The position numbers and the translations under genes were made by a program. From NCBI GenBank assembly GCA_035513175.1, contig DATKCN010000342.1, forward strand, positions 1-15,266: a stretch of 15,266 bases of DNA, given 5' to 3'. The stretch's first letter is position 1. The number at the start of each line of letters is the position of its first letter. Shown here in pieces: positions 1 to 6,884 of this stretch. The notes beneath the pieces are model-generated. The model ran no database searches. It was not told the origin of the DNA and saw only the letters and a list, made by a program, of their open reading frames with translations. Source of the DNA: DATKCN01 sp035513175. Lineage in GTDB: Bacteria > Chloroflexota > Chloroflexia > Thermomicrobiales > CFX8.

Positions 1-1
1 T

Positions 2-661
2 CGACTCGAAGCGGTGATCATCGATCCAACGCGTCTGCGGAGTGACGTGGCGAAGGAAACCATAGCAGGCGCCAGCGATCTGATCGAGCATTATGTTACG
101 TTGACAGCTTCCGAATTCGAGCGCATATCGTCGCGGGACAATCCGGTCGGCATCGCGGCAATCGTGCGGTGGCGTCCCCTCTCTCTCGAATCACTGCTTC
201 CGGAAGCTGACGGGCTGTACCTGGTTGCGGACGACGTGCGCGATCCCGGCAATCTGGGGACGTTGATCCGCGCGACGGACGCGGCGGGCGGGGCGGCGGT
301 AATCGTGCGCGGCGGCGCGGGTCCGAGTCATCCGGGCGCGCTGCGAGCCAGCCTGGGGACCACGTTCGAGCTGCCGGTCGCTGTCGCGGGCACGATTGAC
401 GACGTGTTCACATGGGCGGTCCAGCGCGGCGTGCAGACTATCGCGACATCGGCCAGAGCAAGTGTTGACCTGTGGGACTTCGACGAGCGATTCCCGCTGG
501 CTATCCTTGTCGGAAATGAGGGCGAGGGGTTGCCCGACGAGACCACGCGTCGATGTGACGCGTGCGTGCGCATCCCGATGCGCGGAACGGCGACCTCGTT
601 GAACGTCAGCGTGGCAGCCGGAATCGTGCTGTTCGAGCTGGCGCGGCGCGGGCAGGCGTGA
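2..661 (+). CDS. SpoU/TrmH-family RNA 2'-O-methyltransferase, 5' end outside window
   Basis: This is probably an S-adenosylmethionine-dependent methyltransferase that modifies a ribose 2'-OH in tRNA or rRNA in the cytoplasm. The frame is open to the left edge, so the true start and roughly 45-55 residues of the N-terminal substrate-binding domain lie upstream; the GTG at 14 is unlikely to be the start. Counting from that GTG, the three SpoU motifs are all present. Motif 1 is NLGTLIRATDAAG at residues 80-92, with the conserved Asn and Arg. Motif 2 is ILVGNEGEGLP at 164-174. Motif 3 starts IPMRGTATSLNVSVAAGI at 187 and carries the Ser-Leu-Asn of the knotted cofactor site. The fold is the SPOUT trefoil knot and these enzymes act as dimers. 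The preceding VRW segment (51-53) matches the end of the substrate-binding domain. The RNA target (23S rRNA or tRNA) cannot be told from the sequence. No downstream co-directional partner exists, since the next gene runs in the opposite direction. Confidence 0.9.
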   Translation, partial: RLEAVIIDPTRLRSDVAKETIAGASDLIEHYVTLTASEFERISSRDNPVGIAAIVRWRPLSLESLLPEADGLYLVADDVRDPGNLGTLIRATDAAGGAAVIVRGGAGPSHPGALRASLGTTFELPVAVAGTIDDVFTWAVQRGVQTIATSARASVDLWDFDERFPLAILVGNEGEGLPDETTRRCDACVRIPMRGTATSLNVSVAAGIVLFELARRGQA

Positions 662-728
662 TCGTCATCGTCCAGGGCTCGACGTCACAGACCCAGGGAT
701 CCGACCCGCCGGGCCGGTGTATGCGCCA

Positions 729-1122
729 TCAGTGGTTGCAGCCGGAATACGAGATCTCGTAACCATGTCCGCGGCCCGGAATCAAGACCTCGACCAAGGC
801 GCAGCTCTCCATCTCGGCGGTGACGACGGCCGGCGCCGAGCGGATCGGGCCAGGATCCTCCGAAGAAAGCGCGATGCGGGCAGTATTGTCGCCGTCGATT
901 CTGACGTATGGCGCCACGTCCGCGCGCGGTCCAGCGCTGCATGGCGGTTTCCGCGTCGAGCTCCGCGCTGTCGAAACACAGCTCGATGCCCAGCAGAATG
1001 CCTCCCGCCGCGACATCGATGGTGGCGTTCAGGGCGACGCGGGTCGGCGCCGGCATGGGCATCGAATCCGACCCGGTCGTGAGGCACAGCGCGTTGGCGG
1101 CGCGTAGCAGCGCATGCTCCAT
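729..1122 (-). pseudogene. Small gene of unknown function interrupted by a one-base frameshift
   Basis: I do not recognise the family. The ATG at 1122 opens a frame with strong G/C third positions that reads sensibly for about 67 codons: MEHALLRAANALCL, then GGILLGIELCFDSAELD, ending AMQRWTAR. The same frame then turns into Arg-rich nonsense. From about position 920 the neighbouring frame picks up the same codon quality (DVAPYVRIDGDNTARIAL to the end GYEISYSGCNH, TGA at 729-731). Removing one base within the G/C run at 918-928 would join the two into a protein of about 130 residues. Two segments end in a similar hydrophobic-Gly-(I/Y)E-(L/I) pattern (GILLGIEL and GHGYEIS), loosely like small beta-rich DUF2283-type proteins, but this is a weak guess. 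The gene is divergent from the MFS transporter. It is either a real pseudogene or a sequencing or assembly error in a GC run. Confidence 0.5.
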
Positions 1123-1159
1123 GGATTTCCATCCGCTCGCATGAACCGGTCAATCGAGC

Positions 1160-1190
1160 TTGTTTCGCGATCGGGCGGCGGTGCTATAGT
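1160..1190 (+). promoter_or_regulatory. Candidate sigma70-type promoter for the MFS gene
   Basis: TTGTTT at 1160-1165 and TATAGT at 1185-1190 resemble -35 and -10 boxes. The 19-base spacer is slightly long. Transcription would start near 1197 and give a leader of about 45 bases before the GTG at 1241. TATAGT is one of the few A/T-rich hexamers in this GC-rich stretch, and it sits between the divergent frameshifted gene and the transporter. Confidence 0.4.
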
Positions 1191-1240
1191 GTTCCGCTTG
1201 CCTTGGCTTTGGGCGAGGGCATGGTCGCGCGTGTGAGGGT

Positions 1241-2521
1241 GTGGAGTCGGTGACCGGTCAATCGGGGCGCCTGGCGCAAATGAGGCAGTCGCGCGCGCTG
1301 GCGGCCTGGTCGTCGCCTCCATTTCGGCGCTACTTCTGGGTCCAGGCGCTGGCAATGTCCGGACGGGCGCTACAGGCGACGCTCATCGGCTACATCGTGT
1401 ACGAGATCAGCGGGAGCCGGTTTCTGCTGGGACTCGTGTCGTTCATGCAGATGGTCCCGCAACTGCTTCTTGCGCCGCTCGTTGGGGTGATCGTCGACCG
1501 GATCGACCGGCGTGTGATTCTCTCACTTCAATTCGCGTCGCAGGCGGTGGGGCTGCTGGCGCTGGGAATCTTCTCGATGCTCGGTCACCTGAACGTGCCC
1601 GTCATCGCCGTCACGGTCGTGCTGATGGGGATCGGGAACGCGTTCGCGTATCCGGCGCACTCATCGTTGCTGCCCGGGCTGGTGCCGATGGTCAACCTGC
1701 AGAGCGCGAACGCGGTCAACTCGATGATGGGCAACGTGATGCGCATCGTGACGCCCGCGCTCGCGGGCTTCCTGCTCGACGTGTCGGGGGTGACTGCGGC
1801 GCTTTTGCTTGGCGTGGGCATCTACGCCCCGGCGGCGGGGCTGGTGCTGCTGGTGCCGCTGCTCGTCGCGGCCGTTGTGTCGGTGAGCGCACAGGGGCCG
1901 CTGGAGCCCGCGTCTCGACCGTCGGTGCGTGGCGATATTGTAGACGCGGTAGCGTACATCAGACAGAACCTGATGCTGCGCGCGGCGCTCGTCAACGACA
2001 TCGTGCCGTATCTGTTCGGGCTGTCTCACGTGGCGTTGCTGCCGGCGGTCGCCAGTGACGTGCTGAATGGTGGCGCGAGCATGCTGGGCCTATTGTTTGG
2101 CGTCGGCGGCGCTGGAGCGATGCTCGGCACGCTGGCGGCGGGCATGCTGGCCGGCCGGAACCTGCGCGGTCCCACGATCTGGATATCGATGATTGGCTTC
2201 GGGATAGGGATGCTGGTGGTCGCCGCTGGCGAGTCCGCGTACCTGATCATGTCGGGCCTGTTCATCGGCGGGTTTTTCCAGATGCTGTACATTATCCAGA
2301 GCGACACACTGGTGCAGACGTTCGCCGAGGATCGGTTTCGTGGCCGGGCGCTGGCGGCGCAGTCGATGGTGAACGGGCTGATGCCGATCGGCCTGCTGAC
2401 ACTGGGAACGATCGCGCAGTTCGCAGGGCTGACGGCCGCCTTCGCGCTGAGCGGCGTAGCGCTGGTGACCGCTGGTGTCGTGACGGCGCTGTTCCGACCT
2501 TCCATGCGTGATCTGCGATAG
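1241..2521 (+). CDS. MFS transporter, EntS-like (MFS_3-type) exporter
   Basis: A 426-residue integral membrane protein with about 12 hydrophobic helices, most likely a proton-driven exporter of a small molecule or siderophore-like compound at the cytoplasmic membrane. The opening FRRYFWVQALAMSGRALQ (29-46) is the typical first helix of EntS/MFS_3 proteins. MFS motif A appears between helices 2 and 3 as GVIVDRIDRR (82-91), with the expected Asp and Arg residues. A Gly/Ala-rich second-half counterpart, FGVGGAGAMLGTLAAGMLAG, lies near residue 290. Length is normal for the family. The start is uncertain: GTG 1241 has GAGG a few bases upstream, GTG 1250 is also possible, and ATG 1280 would still leave the first helix intact. 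The gene appears monocistronic, since the small gene on its left is divergent and a 280-base gap follows. The substrate is not deducible. A role in drug efflux is possible but nothing in the sequence requires it. Confidence 0.9.
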   Translation: MESVTGQSGRLAQMRQSRALAAWSSPPFRRYFWVQALAMSGRALQATLIGYIVYEISGSRFLLGLVSFMQMVPQLLLAPLVGVIVDRIDRRVILSLQFASQAVGLLALGIFSMLGHLNVPVIAVTVVLMGIGNAFAYPAHSSLLPGLVPMVNLQSANAVNSMMGNVMRIVTPALAGFLLDVSGVTAALLLGVGIYAPAAGLVLLVPLLVAAVVSVSAQGPLEPASRPSVRGDIVDAVAYIRQNLMLRAALVNDIVPYLFGLSHVALLPAVASDVLNGGASMLGLLFGVGGAGAMLGTLAAGMLAGRNLRGPTIWISMIGFGIGMLVVAAGESAYLIMSGLFIGGFFQMLYIIQSDTLVQTFAEDRFRGRALAAQSMVNGLMPIGLLTLGTIAQFAGLTAAFALSGVALVTAGVVTALFRPSMRDLR

Positions 2522-2801
2522 GAAGTCACCGGCTATTCTGTGACATCACGGTCACCATTCGTGTCGAGGCAGCGAAAACCAGCCCATTCGGACCGGTATG
2601 GCCAGGTACCCGGGACATCGGTCGCCACCTTTGTGCGACAGTCCCTTGTCGAGTTGTGCCTAATGGGGGGATGGCCGTCTCAACGCGCCTGGCTACACTC
2701 GAAATGGATGCGGCGTGGCCCAGGGTTCGAGTAGCGGCCAGCCGATTCAGAACGGAAATCGCCGCCCGGCCGATTCGGCCGATTCGGATTGATACGAGAC
2801 A
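2522..2801. other. 280-base intergenic region with short hairpins
   Basis: I see no convincing gene here; the short frames have poor codon use. Just after the transporter stop, GTCAC (2525-2529) and GTGAC (2540-2544) form a 5-bp inverted repeat. At 2621-2639 a better hairpin pairs GTCGC with GCGAC plus AC with GT around a CTTT loop, with one bulged C. Neither is followed by a T-run, so a terminator role is only possible. The downstream end holds a tandem palindrome, listed separately. No clear -35/-10 pair for the receiver gene was found. Confidence 0.5.
2768..2787. repeat. Two tandem copies of the palindrome CCGATTCGG
   Basis: CCGATTCGG, symmetric around its central T, occurs at 2770-2778 and again directly after at 2779-2787. 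The same stretch can be read as a 9-base tandem repeat GGCCGATTC. A related GCCGATTC occurs at 2741-2748. The pair lies 14 bases before the GTG of the receiver gene, a position suited to an operator or to a leader hairpin covering translation initiation. Function is inferred from position and symmetry only. Confidence 0.4.
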
Positions 2802-3206
2802 GTGAGTCAACCAATGACCGCTCGAGTTCTGATCGTTGACGACGACGCCTTCTTCGTCAGAAGGGCGCGCGCGGCGCTTGAGGGTTCGTTTGAACTCCAG
2901 ATTGTTTCCAACCGCGACGCCGCCCTGGCCGCCATTGAGACGTGGGCTCCCGATATCGTCGTGCTCGACGCGACTCTCGGAGGCAGCGGCGCGTTCGGCC
3001 TGCTCGATGAAATGCGCACGAGCTGCCTCGACGGCGTGCCACGGGTGCTGTTCGTCGCGAAGGGACCGGGCTCGATCCACCGACTGCAGGTCGACGGCAG
3101 CTCGTTTCTGGGAGTTATTCTGCGCGAATCGGGCATGGACGGACTGCTGGCCGCCGTTCGGTGCGCGCTCGGCACCGTTATGTCGAGACGTCTGCTCACC
3201 GCTTGA
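2802..3206 (+). CDS. Stand-alone response-regulator receiver domain, partly degenerate
   Basis: A 134-residue protein that is just a CheY-like receiver domain without an output domain. The N-terminal strand ARVLIVDDDAFF (7-18) carries the acidic pair (D13/D14/D15) that binds Mg2+. IVVLDATLGGSGAFGLL (52-68) places the phospho-acceptor at D56. The rest of the active site looks eroded. At the end of strand 4 (RVLFVAKG, 81-88) the usual Thr/Ser is replaced by Val/Ala, and the strand-5 Lys-Pro pair is missing (FLGVILRES, 102-110). It may therefore be phosphorylated poorly, or act as a constitutive protein-binding module. The GTG start at 2802 has a weak GAGA upstream; the ATG at 2814 is an alternative that keeps the whole domain. 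No histidine kinase is adjacent, so the partner is unknown. It converges with the serine hydrolase gene. Confidence 0.75.
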   Translation: MSQPMTARVLIVDDDAFFVRRARAALEGSFELQIVSNRDAALAAIETWAPDIVVLDATLGGSGAFGLLDEMRTSCLDGVPRVLFVAKGPGSIHRLQVDGSSFLGVILRESGMDGLLAAVRCALGTVMSRRLLTA

Positions 3207-3208
3207 TC

Positions 3209-3228
3209 GCGTCCACCGCGTGGATCGC
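3209..3228. terminator. Candidate hairpin between convergent genes
   Basis: GCGTCCAC (3209-3216), loop CGC, then GTGGATCGC (3220-3228) pair as an 8-bp stem with one bulged T. It sits just after the receiver stop and 17 bases from the end of the convergent serine hydrolase gene, so it could serve both transcripts. No T-run is present, so intrinsic termination is uncertain. Confidence 0.3.
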
Positions 3229-3244
3229 CCCCGGCTGCTGAACC

Positions 3245-4480
3245 TTACCGTTCGAACAGATACGCCTCAAGCGCGATATCCGCGATCAGCTTGACGGCGC
3301 GTCCCTCGTCGGAGATGTCGCTCAGCACAACCACGATGATCGGGCCGTCCGGCGCCCAGATAACCCCCGCGTCGTGCACGAGCCCGTCCCAATTGCCTGT
3401 CTTGTGCGCAACGACCGTGCCGTCCGGCAGGTAGCGGGGCAACCGGTCCCGGACAGCCTGACGTGATAGGAGGTCGAGCATTTCGTTGCTGGCCTCGGGG
3501 CTGATGACACTCCCATTGAGCAACATGATGAAGAGCGCGGCCACGTCGGCCGCCGTCGTGACATTCAGCGCCTGGTCCGCGCGGGTCGTGTGCTCGGACG
3601 ACGCCCCCTCTCCTGTCTGGTCGGAGACCGTCGCAGGCCGTCGGAGGGTGTTGTCGGGCAGGCCCTGCTCGACGCTCGGCCCGCTGGCCGCCGGCGCCCA
3701 GATTCCGGGGGTCCAGCGGATGACCGTATCGTGCAGGCCGAAGTCGCGCATCGTCTGATTGATCGCGTCGTTGCCCAGCCTGGCCAACAGCGCAGCCGCC
3801 GCGACGTTGCTGGACAGCACGATCATGGTGGTAAGCAGCGAACCGAGGTCCGCGCTCGTGCCGATCCACTCCGAATCGTAGACGCCATCATCTTCGCGGA
3901 AGTAGTCCGGGAGCATCACGATGGAGTCGTCGAACGACAGCTCGCCGGTTTCGCGCTGGCGGAACAGCTCGACCATGATCGCCAGCTTGTACAGGCTGGC
4001 CGACTCCATCGGCTCGACGCTGTCGCGCTCAAACAGAATCCCTGCGTCGGGCAGGGTTACGACGACCGCAAGATCGCCGTCGATGTCGCCGATGAGCGAC
4101 AGGATGCGACTCTGGAGTTCGCCGAAGTCGAACTCGACCGGCAGCTCGTCGCCAATGTCCACAGACTCGGTTGCTGCTCCCGGTTCTTTGCGATCGTCAG
4201 GATCTTCGACGAATGGCGTGAACGGGTCATCGACGGTTGGCGTGGGCTCGGCGATCGGTTCGCTCGTCGCGGTTGCGGGACGTGTCGGTGTTGCGGGAGG
4301 TGTGGCTGTTGCCATCGCCGCGACAGGAGCGGTCGGCGTGCCGGTTGGAGCCAGCTCCTGAGCGTCGGCCGGCGCCTGAGCGCCGCAGCCGCTCGTCGCA
4401 GCGAGGATAGCCACGATCAAAGCGGCGGAGATGGCGGCAGATCGATGTCGACGAATCGCGCGCGCGCCGCGAGATGCCAT
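3245..4480 (-). CDS. Lipoprotein with class A beta-lactamase-like serine hydrolase domain
   Basis: The proposed product is a surface-anchored serine hydrolase of the penicillin-binding/class A beta-lactamase superfamily, 411 residues from the ATG at 4480. That start was chosen because it places a basic N-terminus (RRHR) and hydrophobic helix (AALIVAILAATSG) directly before a lipobox-like Cys32; a GTG at 4564 would add 28 residues. Residues 36-100 are a Pro/Thr/Ala-rich, probably disordered linker. The catalytic motifs are in order: S162-L-Y-K165 (SxxK nucleophile), S223-S-N225 (SxN) and K360-T-G362 (KTG). I do not see a clear ExxxN omega-loop motif with the deacylating Glu, so a true beta-lactamase is less likely than a peptidase or esterase-like enzyme acting on peptidoglycan or similar substrates. 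The gene stands alone, convergent with the receiver gene and divergent from the polysaccharide exporter. The class A-type fold is confident; the substrate is not. Confidence 0.85.
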   Translation of the reverse strand: MASRGARAIRRHRSAAISAALIVAILAATSGCGAQAPADAQELAPTGTPTAPVAAMATATPPATPTRPATATSEPIAEPTPTVDDPFTPFVEDPDDRKEPGAATESVDIGDELPVEFDFGELQSRILSLIGDIDGDLAVVVTLPDAGILFERDSVEPMESASLYKLAIMVELFRQRETGELSFDDSIVMLPDYFREDDGVYDSEWIGTSADLGSLLTTMIVLSSNVAAAALLARLGNDAINQTMRDFGLHDTVIRWTPGIWAPAASGPSVEQGLPDNTLRRPATVSDQTGEGASSEHTTRADQALNVTTAADVAALFIMLLNGSVISPEASNEMLDLLSRQAVRDRLPRYLPDGTVVAHKTGNWDGLVHDAGVIWAPDGPIIVVVLSDISDEGRAVKLIADIALEAYLFER

Positions 4481-4530
4481 GGGTAGCCAGTTCCAGCCCT
4501 GGACTCCGCCTGTCTCGCCTGCAGGTCCTC

Positions 4531-4554
4531 CGCGGGCTAATCGTACCGCCCGCG
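4531..4554. repeat. Perfect 7-bp inverted repeat in the divergent promoter region
   Basis: CGCGGGC (4531-4537) and GCCCGCG (4548-4554) are exact reverse complements separated by ten bases, TAATCGTACC. The spacer contains TACGAT on the minus strand, which resembles a -10 box for the lipoprotein gene, so the symmetric arms could be an operator. They could instead form a leader hairpin on the minus-strand transcript. The element lies about 50 bases upstream of the lipoprotein start and 125 bases before the exporter start. No function is shown. Confidence 0.4.
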
Positions 4555-4613
4555 AGTCTATCACGTTGCGGCAGCAATCCGGCGCGGCTGAGACGGAACA
4601 GGATCCGGCGCAG

Positions 4614-4643
4614 TTGGCGCTCCCCGACGTGATGGGCCATACT
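4614..4643 (+). promoter_or_regulatory. Candidate promoter of the polysaccharide exporter operon
   Basis: TTGGCG at 4614-4619 and CATACT at 4638-4643, separated by 18 bases, are a plausible -35/-10 pair. They would start transcription near 4650, about 30 bases before the permease gene. The match to consensus is partial. Confidence 0.3.
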
Positions 4644-4678
4644 GCGATGTCGCGTCACAGCGAGGGGCGCGCGGGGGG

Positions 4679-5470
4679 ATGTGCGCATTGGTCAATCAGG
4701 CAATCGAGCTCGTGCGCTACCGCGACCTTATCAGGAACCTGGTCGCTAAGGACCTGAAGGTTCGCTACAAGAGCTCGATCCTTGGATTCTTCTGGTCGTT
4801 GCTCAACCCATTGCTGATGATGCTCGTCTTCACCTTCGTATTCACCCAGCTTCTAGGAGAAACGATCCCGAACTTCGCTGTATTCGTGCTGATCGGGCTG
4901 CTGTCCTGGAGCTGGACCGCGACGAGCGTCTCGGGGGGCACGACGGCGCTGGTCGACAATGCCGCGCTGATCAATAAGGTGTACTTCCCGCGCATGCTGC
5001 TGCCGATCTCGGTGGTGGCGTCGAACATGGCGAACTACGTGCTGGCATTCCCGGTCCTGTTCGCGTTCATGGCGCTGTACCGACTCGAGTTCACGCCTTG
5101 GCTGCTCTACCTGCCGGTTATCGTCCTGGTGCAGGCGACCTTCCTGATCGGGTTGGTGCTGATTCTCTCGGCGGTCCACATCTACTTTCGAGACACGACG
5201 GTGCTGGTCGGGGTGGGGCTGACTGCGTGGTTCTTCCTCACACCGATCTTCTACCGGGTCGAGGATGTCGTCGATCCGGTGCTCGTGTCGTGGATGTACT
5301 GGCTGAACCCGATGGCCTCTATCGTGGCAGAGCTACACACGATCCTCTATTACGGCGGCGTTCCGGACCCGCTGTTCATGGCCCGCACCTTCGCGACCGC
5401 GCTCATCATGACCGTCGTCGGATTCCTGCTGTTCGCACGGGTCAGCCGTCACCTTGGGGAGCACATGTAA
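4679..5470 (+). CDS. ABC-2 type permease of a polysaccharide/teichoic acid exporter (Wzm-like)
   Basis: A 263-residue membrane protein that should form the transmembrane channel of an ABC exporter for lipid-linked polysaccharide (O-antigen, capsule or wall glycopolymer). The N-terminal amphipathic stretch RNLVAKDLKVRYKSSILGFF, followed by WSLLNPLLMMLVFTFVF, is the signature opening of Wzm/KpsM/TagG permeases. About six membrane helices follow, and the protein ends in a short cytoplasmic tail (VSRHLGEHM). Length matches the family. The start is either ATG 4679, with GAGGGG 11 bases upstream, or TTG 4688, for which the GGGGGG run at 4673-4678 would be the better-spaced ribosome site. The partner ATPase begins two bases after the stop, so the two are surely one operon. 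The closeness of the pair and the ATPase's C-terminal domain support the exporter call over other ABC-2 permeases such as drug exporters. Confidence 0.92.
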   Translation: MCALVNQAIELVRYRDLIRNLVAKDLKVRYKSSILGFFWSLLNPLLMMLVFTFVFTQLLGETIPNFAVFVLIGLLSWSWTATSVSGGTTALVDNAALINKVYFPRMLLPISVVASNMANYVLAFPVLFAFMALYRLEFTPWLLYLPVIVLVQATFLIGLVLILSAVHIYFRDTTVLVGVGLTAWFFLTPIFYRVEDVVDPVLVSWMYWLNPMASIVAELHTILYYGGVPDPLFMARTFATALIMTVVGFLLFARVSRHLGEHM

Positions 5471-5472
5471 CG

Positions 5473-6699
5473 ATGGCGACCCGTCACGGCGATTACGCGA
5501 TCGAGTTCCGCGATGTGTCACGACGCTTTGTGCTGCATCACGAGCGTCGGGCATCGTTTCAGGACTGGTTCGTCGGCCTCATCCGGCCACGTGGCATCGC
5601 GGAAGAGTTCTGGGCGCTGCGCAACATCAGCTTCGGCATCCGGCGTGGGGAGACGATTGGCATCATCGGCCGCAACGGCGCCGGGAAGAGCACGCTGCTC
5701 AAGCTGGTCACGCGCATCCTGGAACCGAGCCACGGCAGCGTCATCGTTAACGGGCGAACCTACGCGATGCTCGAGCTGGGCTCGGGCTTTCACCCGGAGC
5801 TGACCGGACGCGACAACATCTTCCTGAACGGCAGCCTGTACGGCTTCAGCCGCAAGCAGATGAGCCAACGCTATGACGACATCGTGCGGTTTGCGGAGCT
5901 GGAACGGTTTGTCGACACGCCGGTGAAGCACTATTCCTCCGGCATGTACGCGCGGCTGGGATTCGGCATCGCGGTGAACATGGACCCGGAAATCCTGGTG
6001 ATCGACGAGGTGCTGGCGGTTGGCGACGCGACGTTCCAAGCCAAATGCTTCCGCGCACTCGAAAGGCTGAAGGAACGCGGCACGACGATCCTGTTCGTCT
6101 CACACGACGCGGATTCGGTGCGCCGGTTCTGCGATCGAGCGGCGCTGATTTCCGCCGGATTGCTGGAAGACATCGGTCCCTCCAACGAGGTGGTCGACCA
6201 CTACGAACGACAGCTCGCGGAGGGCACGCCCCAGGCGCGCCTGCTGCGCGTGCGCGCGGCAGGTCCCGACGGGACATCGTTGGACTCGATCGAGAGCGGC
6301 AGCGACGTGCGCATCGACGTGCTGATGCGGGTTCCAGAAAACACGTCAACAACAGGGCTGGCGCTGCGGCTCGATCTGCGCGACGACGCCGGCACGCATC
6401 TGTTCTCGGCGACGACGCTGTTGCCGGAACTGCTGCCTCCAGCGGCGAATGCCAGTCAACGGCCGGACGATGCTCCGGACACGCGTGTCGCAACCGGATC
6501 GATCCGGAGGCTTCCGCTTGCGGGAGGAACGCTGCACGTCGTCGCGACACTCCTGACCGATCACCTGGACATGGCGACATCGCTCGACCGCCAGGAGACG
6601 GTTGTGCGGGTGGCCCCTGCCGAACCAGGTCAGCCCGGGCTGCTTGCGCTCGATCACTGCTGGTCGTGGGACGGTGACGCGGAGGCCAATCGCACCTGA
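5473..6699 (+). CDS. ABC exporter ATPase with C-terminal Wzt-type cargo domain (Wzt-like)
   Basis: A 408-residue cytoplasmic ATPase that would power the adjacent Wzm-like permease. The ATG at 5473 was chosen because it follows the permease stop by two bases and begins a normal nucleotide-binding domain; the open frame extends further upstream, but only inside the permease gene. Visible motifs are Walker A GRNGAGKST (66-74), the family-typical LELGSGFHPELTGRDNI (100-116), signature YSSGM (154-158), Walker B ILVIDE (174-179) and switch His211 in FVSHDADSV. This divergent YSSGM signature is characteristic of Wzt/KpsT/TagH ATPases. Residues from about 236 to 408 form a beta-rich extension (for example GLALRLDLRDDAGTHLFS) ending LLALDHCWSWDG. 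The layout fits the Wzt C-terminal domain that recognises the capped glycan before export. No glycan biosynthesis genes are adjacent, so the cargo is unknown. Confidence 0.92.
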   Translation: MATRHGDYAIEFRDVSRRFVLHHERRASFQDWFVGLIRPRGIAEEFWALRNISFGIRRGETIGIIGRNGAGKSTLLKLVTRILEPSHGSVIVNGRTYAMLELGSGFHPELTGRDNIFLNGSLYGFSRKQMSQRYDDIVRFAELERFVDTPVKHYSSGMYARLGFGIAVNMDPEILVIDEVLAVGDATFQAKCFRALERLKERGTTILFVSHDADSVRRFCDRAALISAGLLEDIGPSNEVVDHYERQLAEGTPQARLLRVRAAGPDGTSLDSIESGSDVRIDVLMRVPENTSTTGLALRLDLRDDAGTHLFSATTLLPELLPPAANASQRPDDAPDTRVATGSIRRLPLAGGTLHVVATLLTDHLDMATSLDRQETVVRVAPAEPGQPGLLALDHCWSWDGDAEANRT

Positions 6700-6707
6700 C
6701 CGTCAAT

Positions 6708-6722
6708 CGCCGGCGTCCGGCG
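6708..6722 (+). terminator. Candidate hairpin after the exporter operon
   Basis: CGCCGG (6708-6713), loop CGT, and CCGGCG (6717-6722) form a perfect 6-bp GC-only stem starting 9 bases after the ATPase stop. There is no T-run, so it is a weak intrinsic terminator at best. The remaining gap up to 6884 shows no gene or convincing promoter; a TTGAAC at 6774 lacks a well-spaced -10 box. Confidence 0.3.
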
Positions 6723-6884
6723 GCCCTGAAGACGTCCGCTCGCCCGCGCGACGAGGGGACCAGGTGGCGCCCGTTGAACGTATGTCTGTTAGCATTGCCG
6801 CATGTCAGAGTCCAGTCATTCTCCCTCGTCATCGCGGACCGCTGATGTCTACCGGCGCCGATCCAAGGCAAATCTGGAGCAGCG

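Noticed and set aside
2525..2544. GTCAC/GTGAC inverted repeat after the MFS gene as a terminator
   Set aside because: Only 5 bp with a 10-base loop and no T-run; not distinguishable from chance.
2526..3080. A 184-codon minus-strand frame covering the intergenic region and the receiver gene
   Set aside because: No recognisable domain, and it is antisense to a clear receiver domain over much of its length.
3590..4486. A 298-codon plus-strand frame opposite the serine hydrolase lipoprotein
   Set aside because: Arg/Asp-rich nonsense-like translation; the minus strand carries SxxK, SxN, KTG and a lipobox.
6774..6795. TTGAAC followed by TTAGCAT as a promoter for the FtsX-type locus
   Set aside because: The spacer is only about 10 bases, too short for a sigma70-type promoter, and no better-spaced partner was found.
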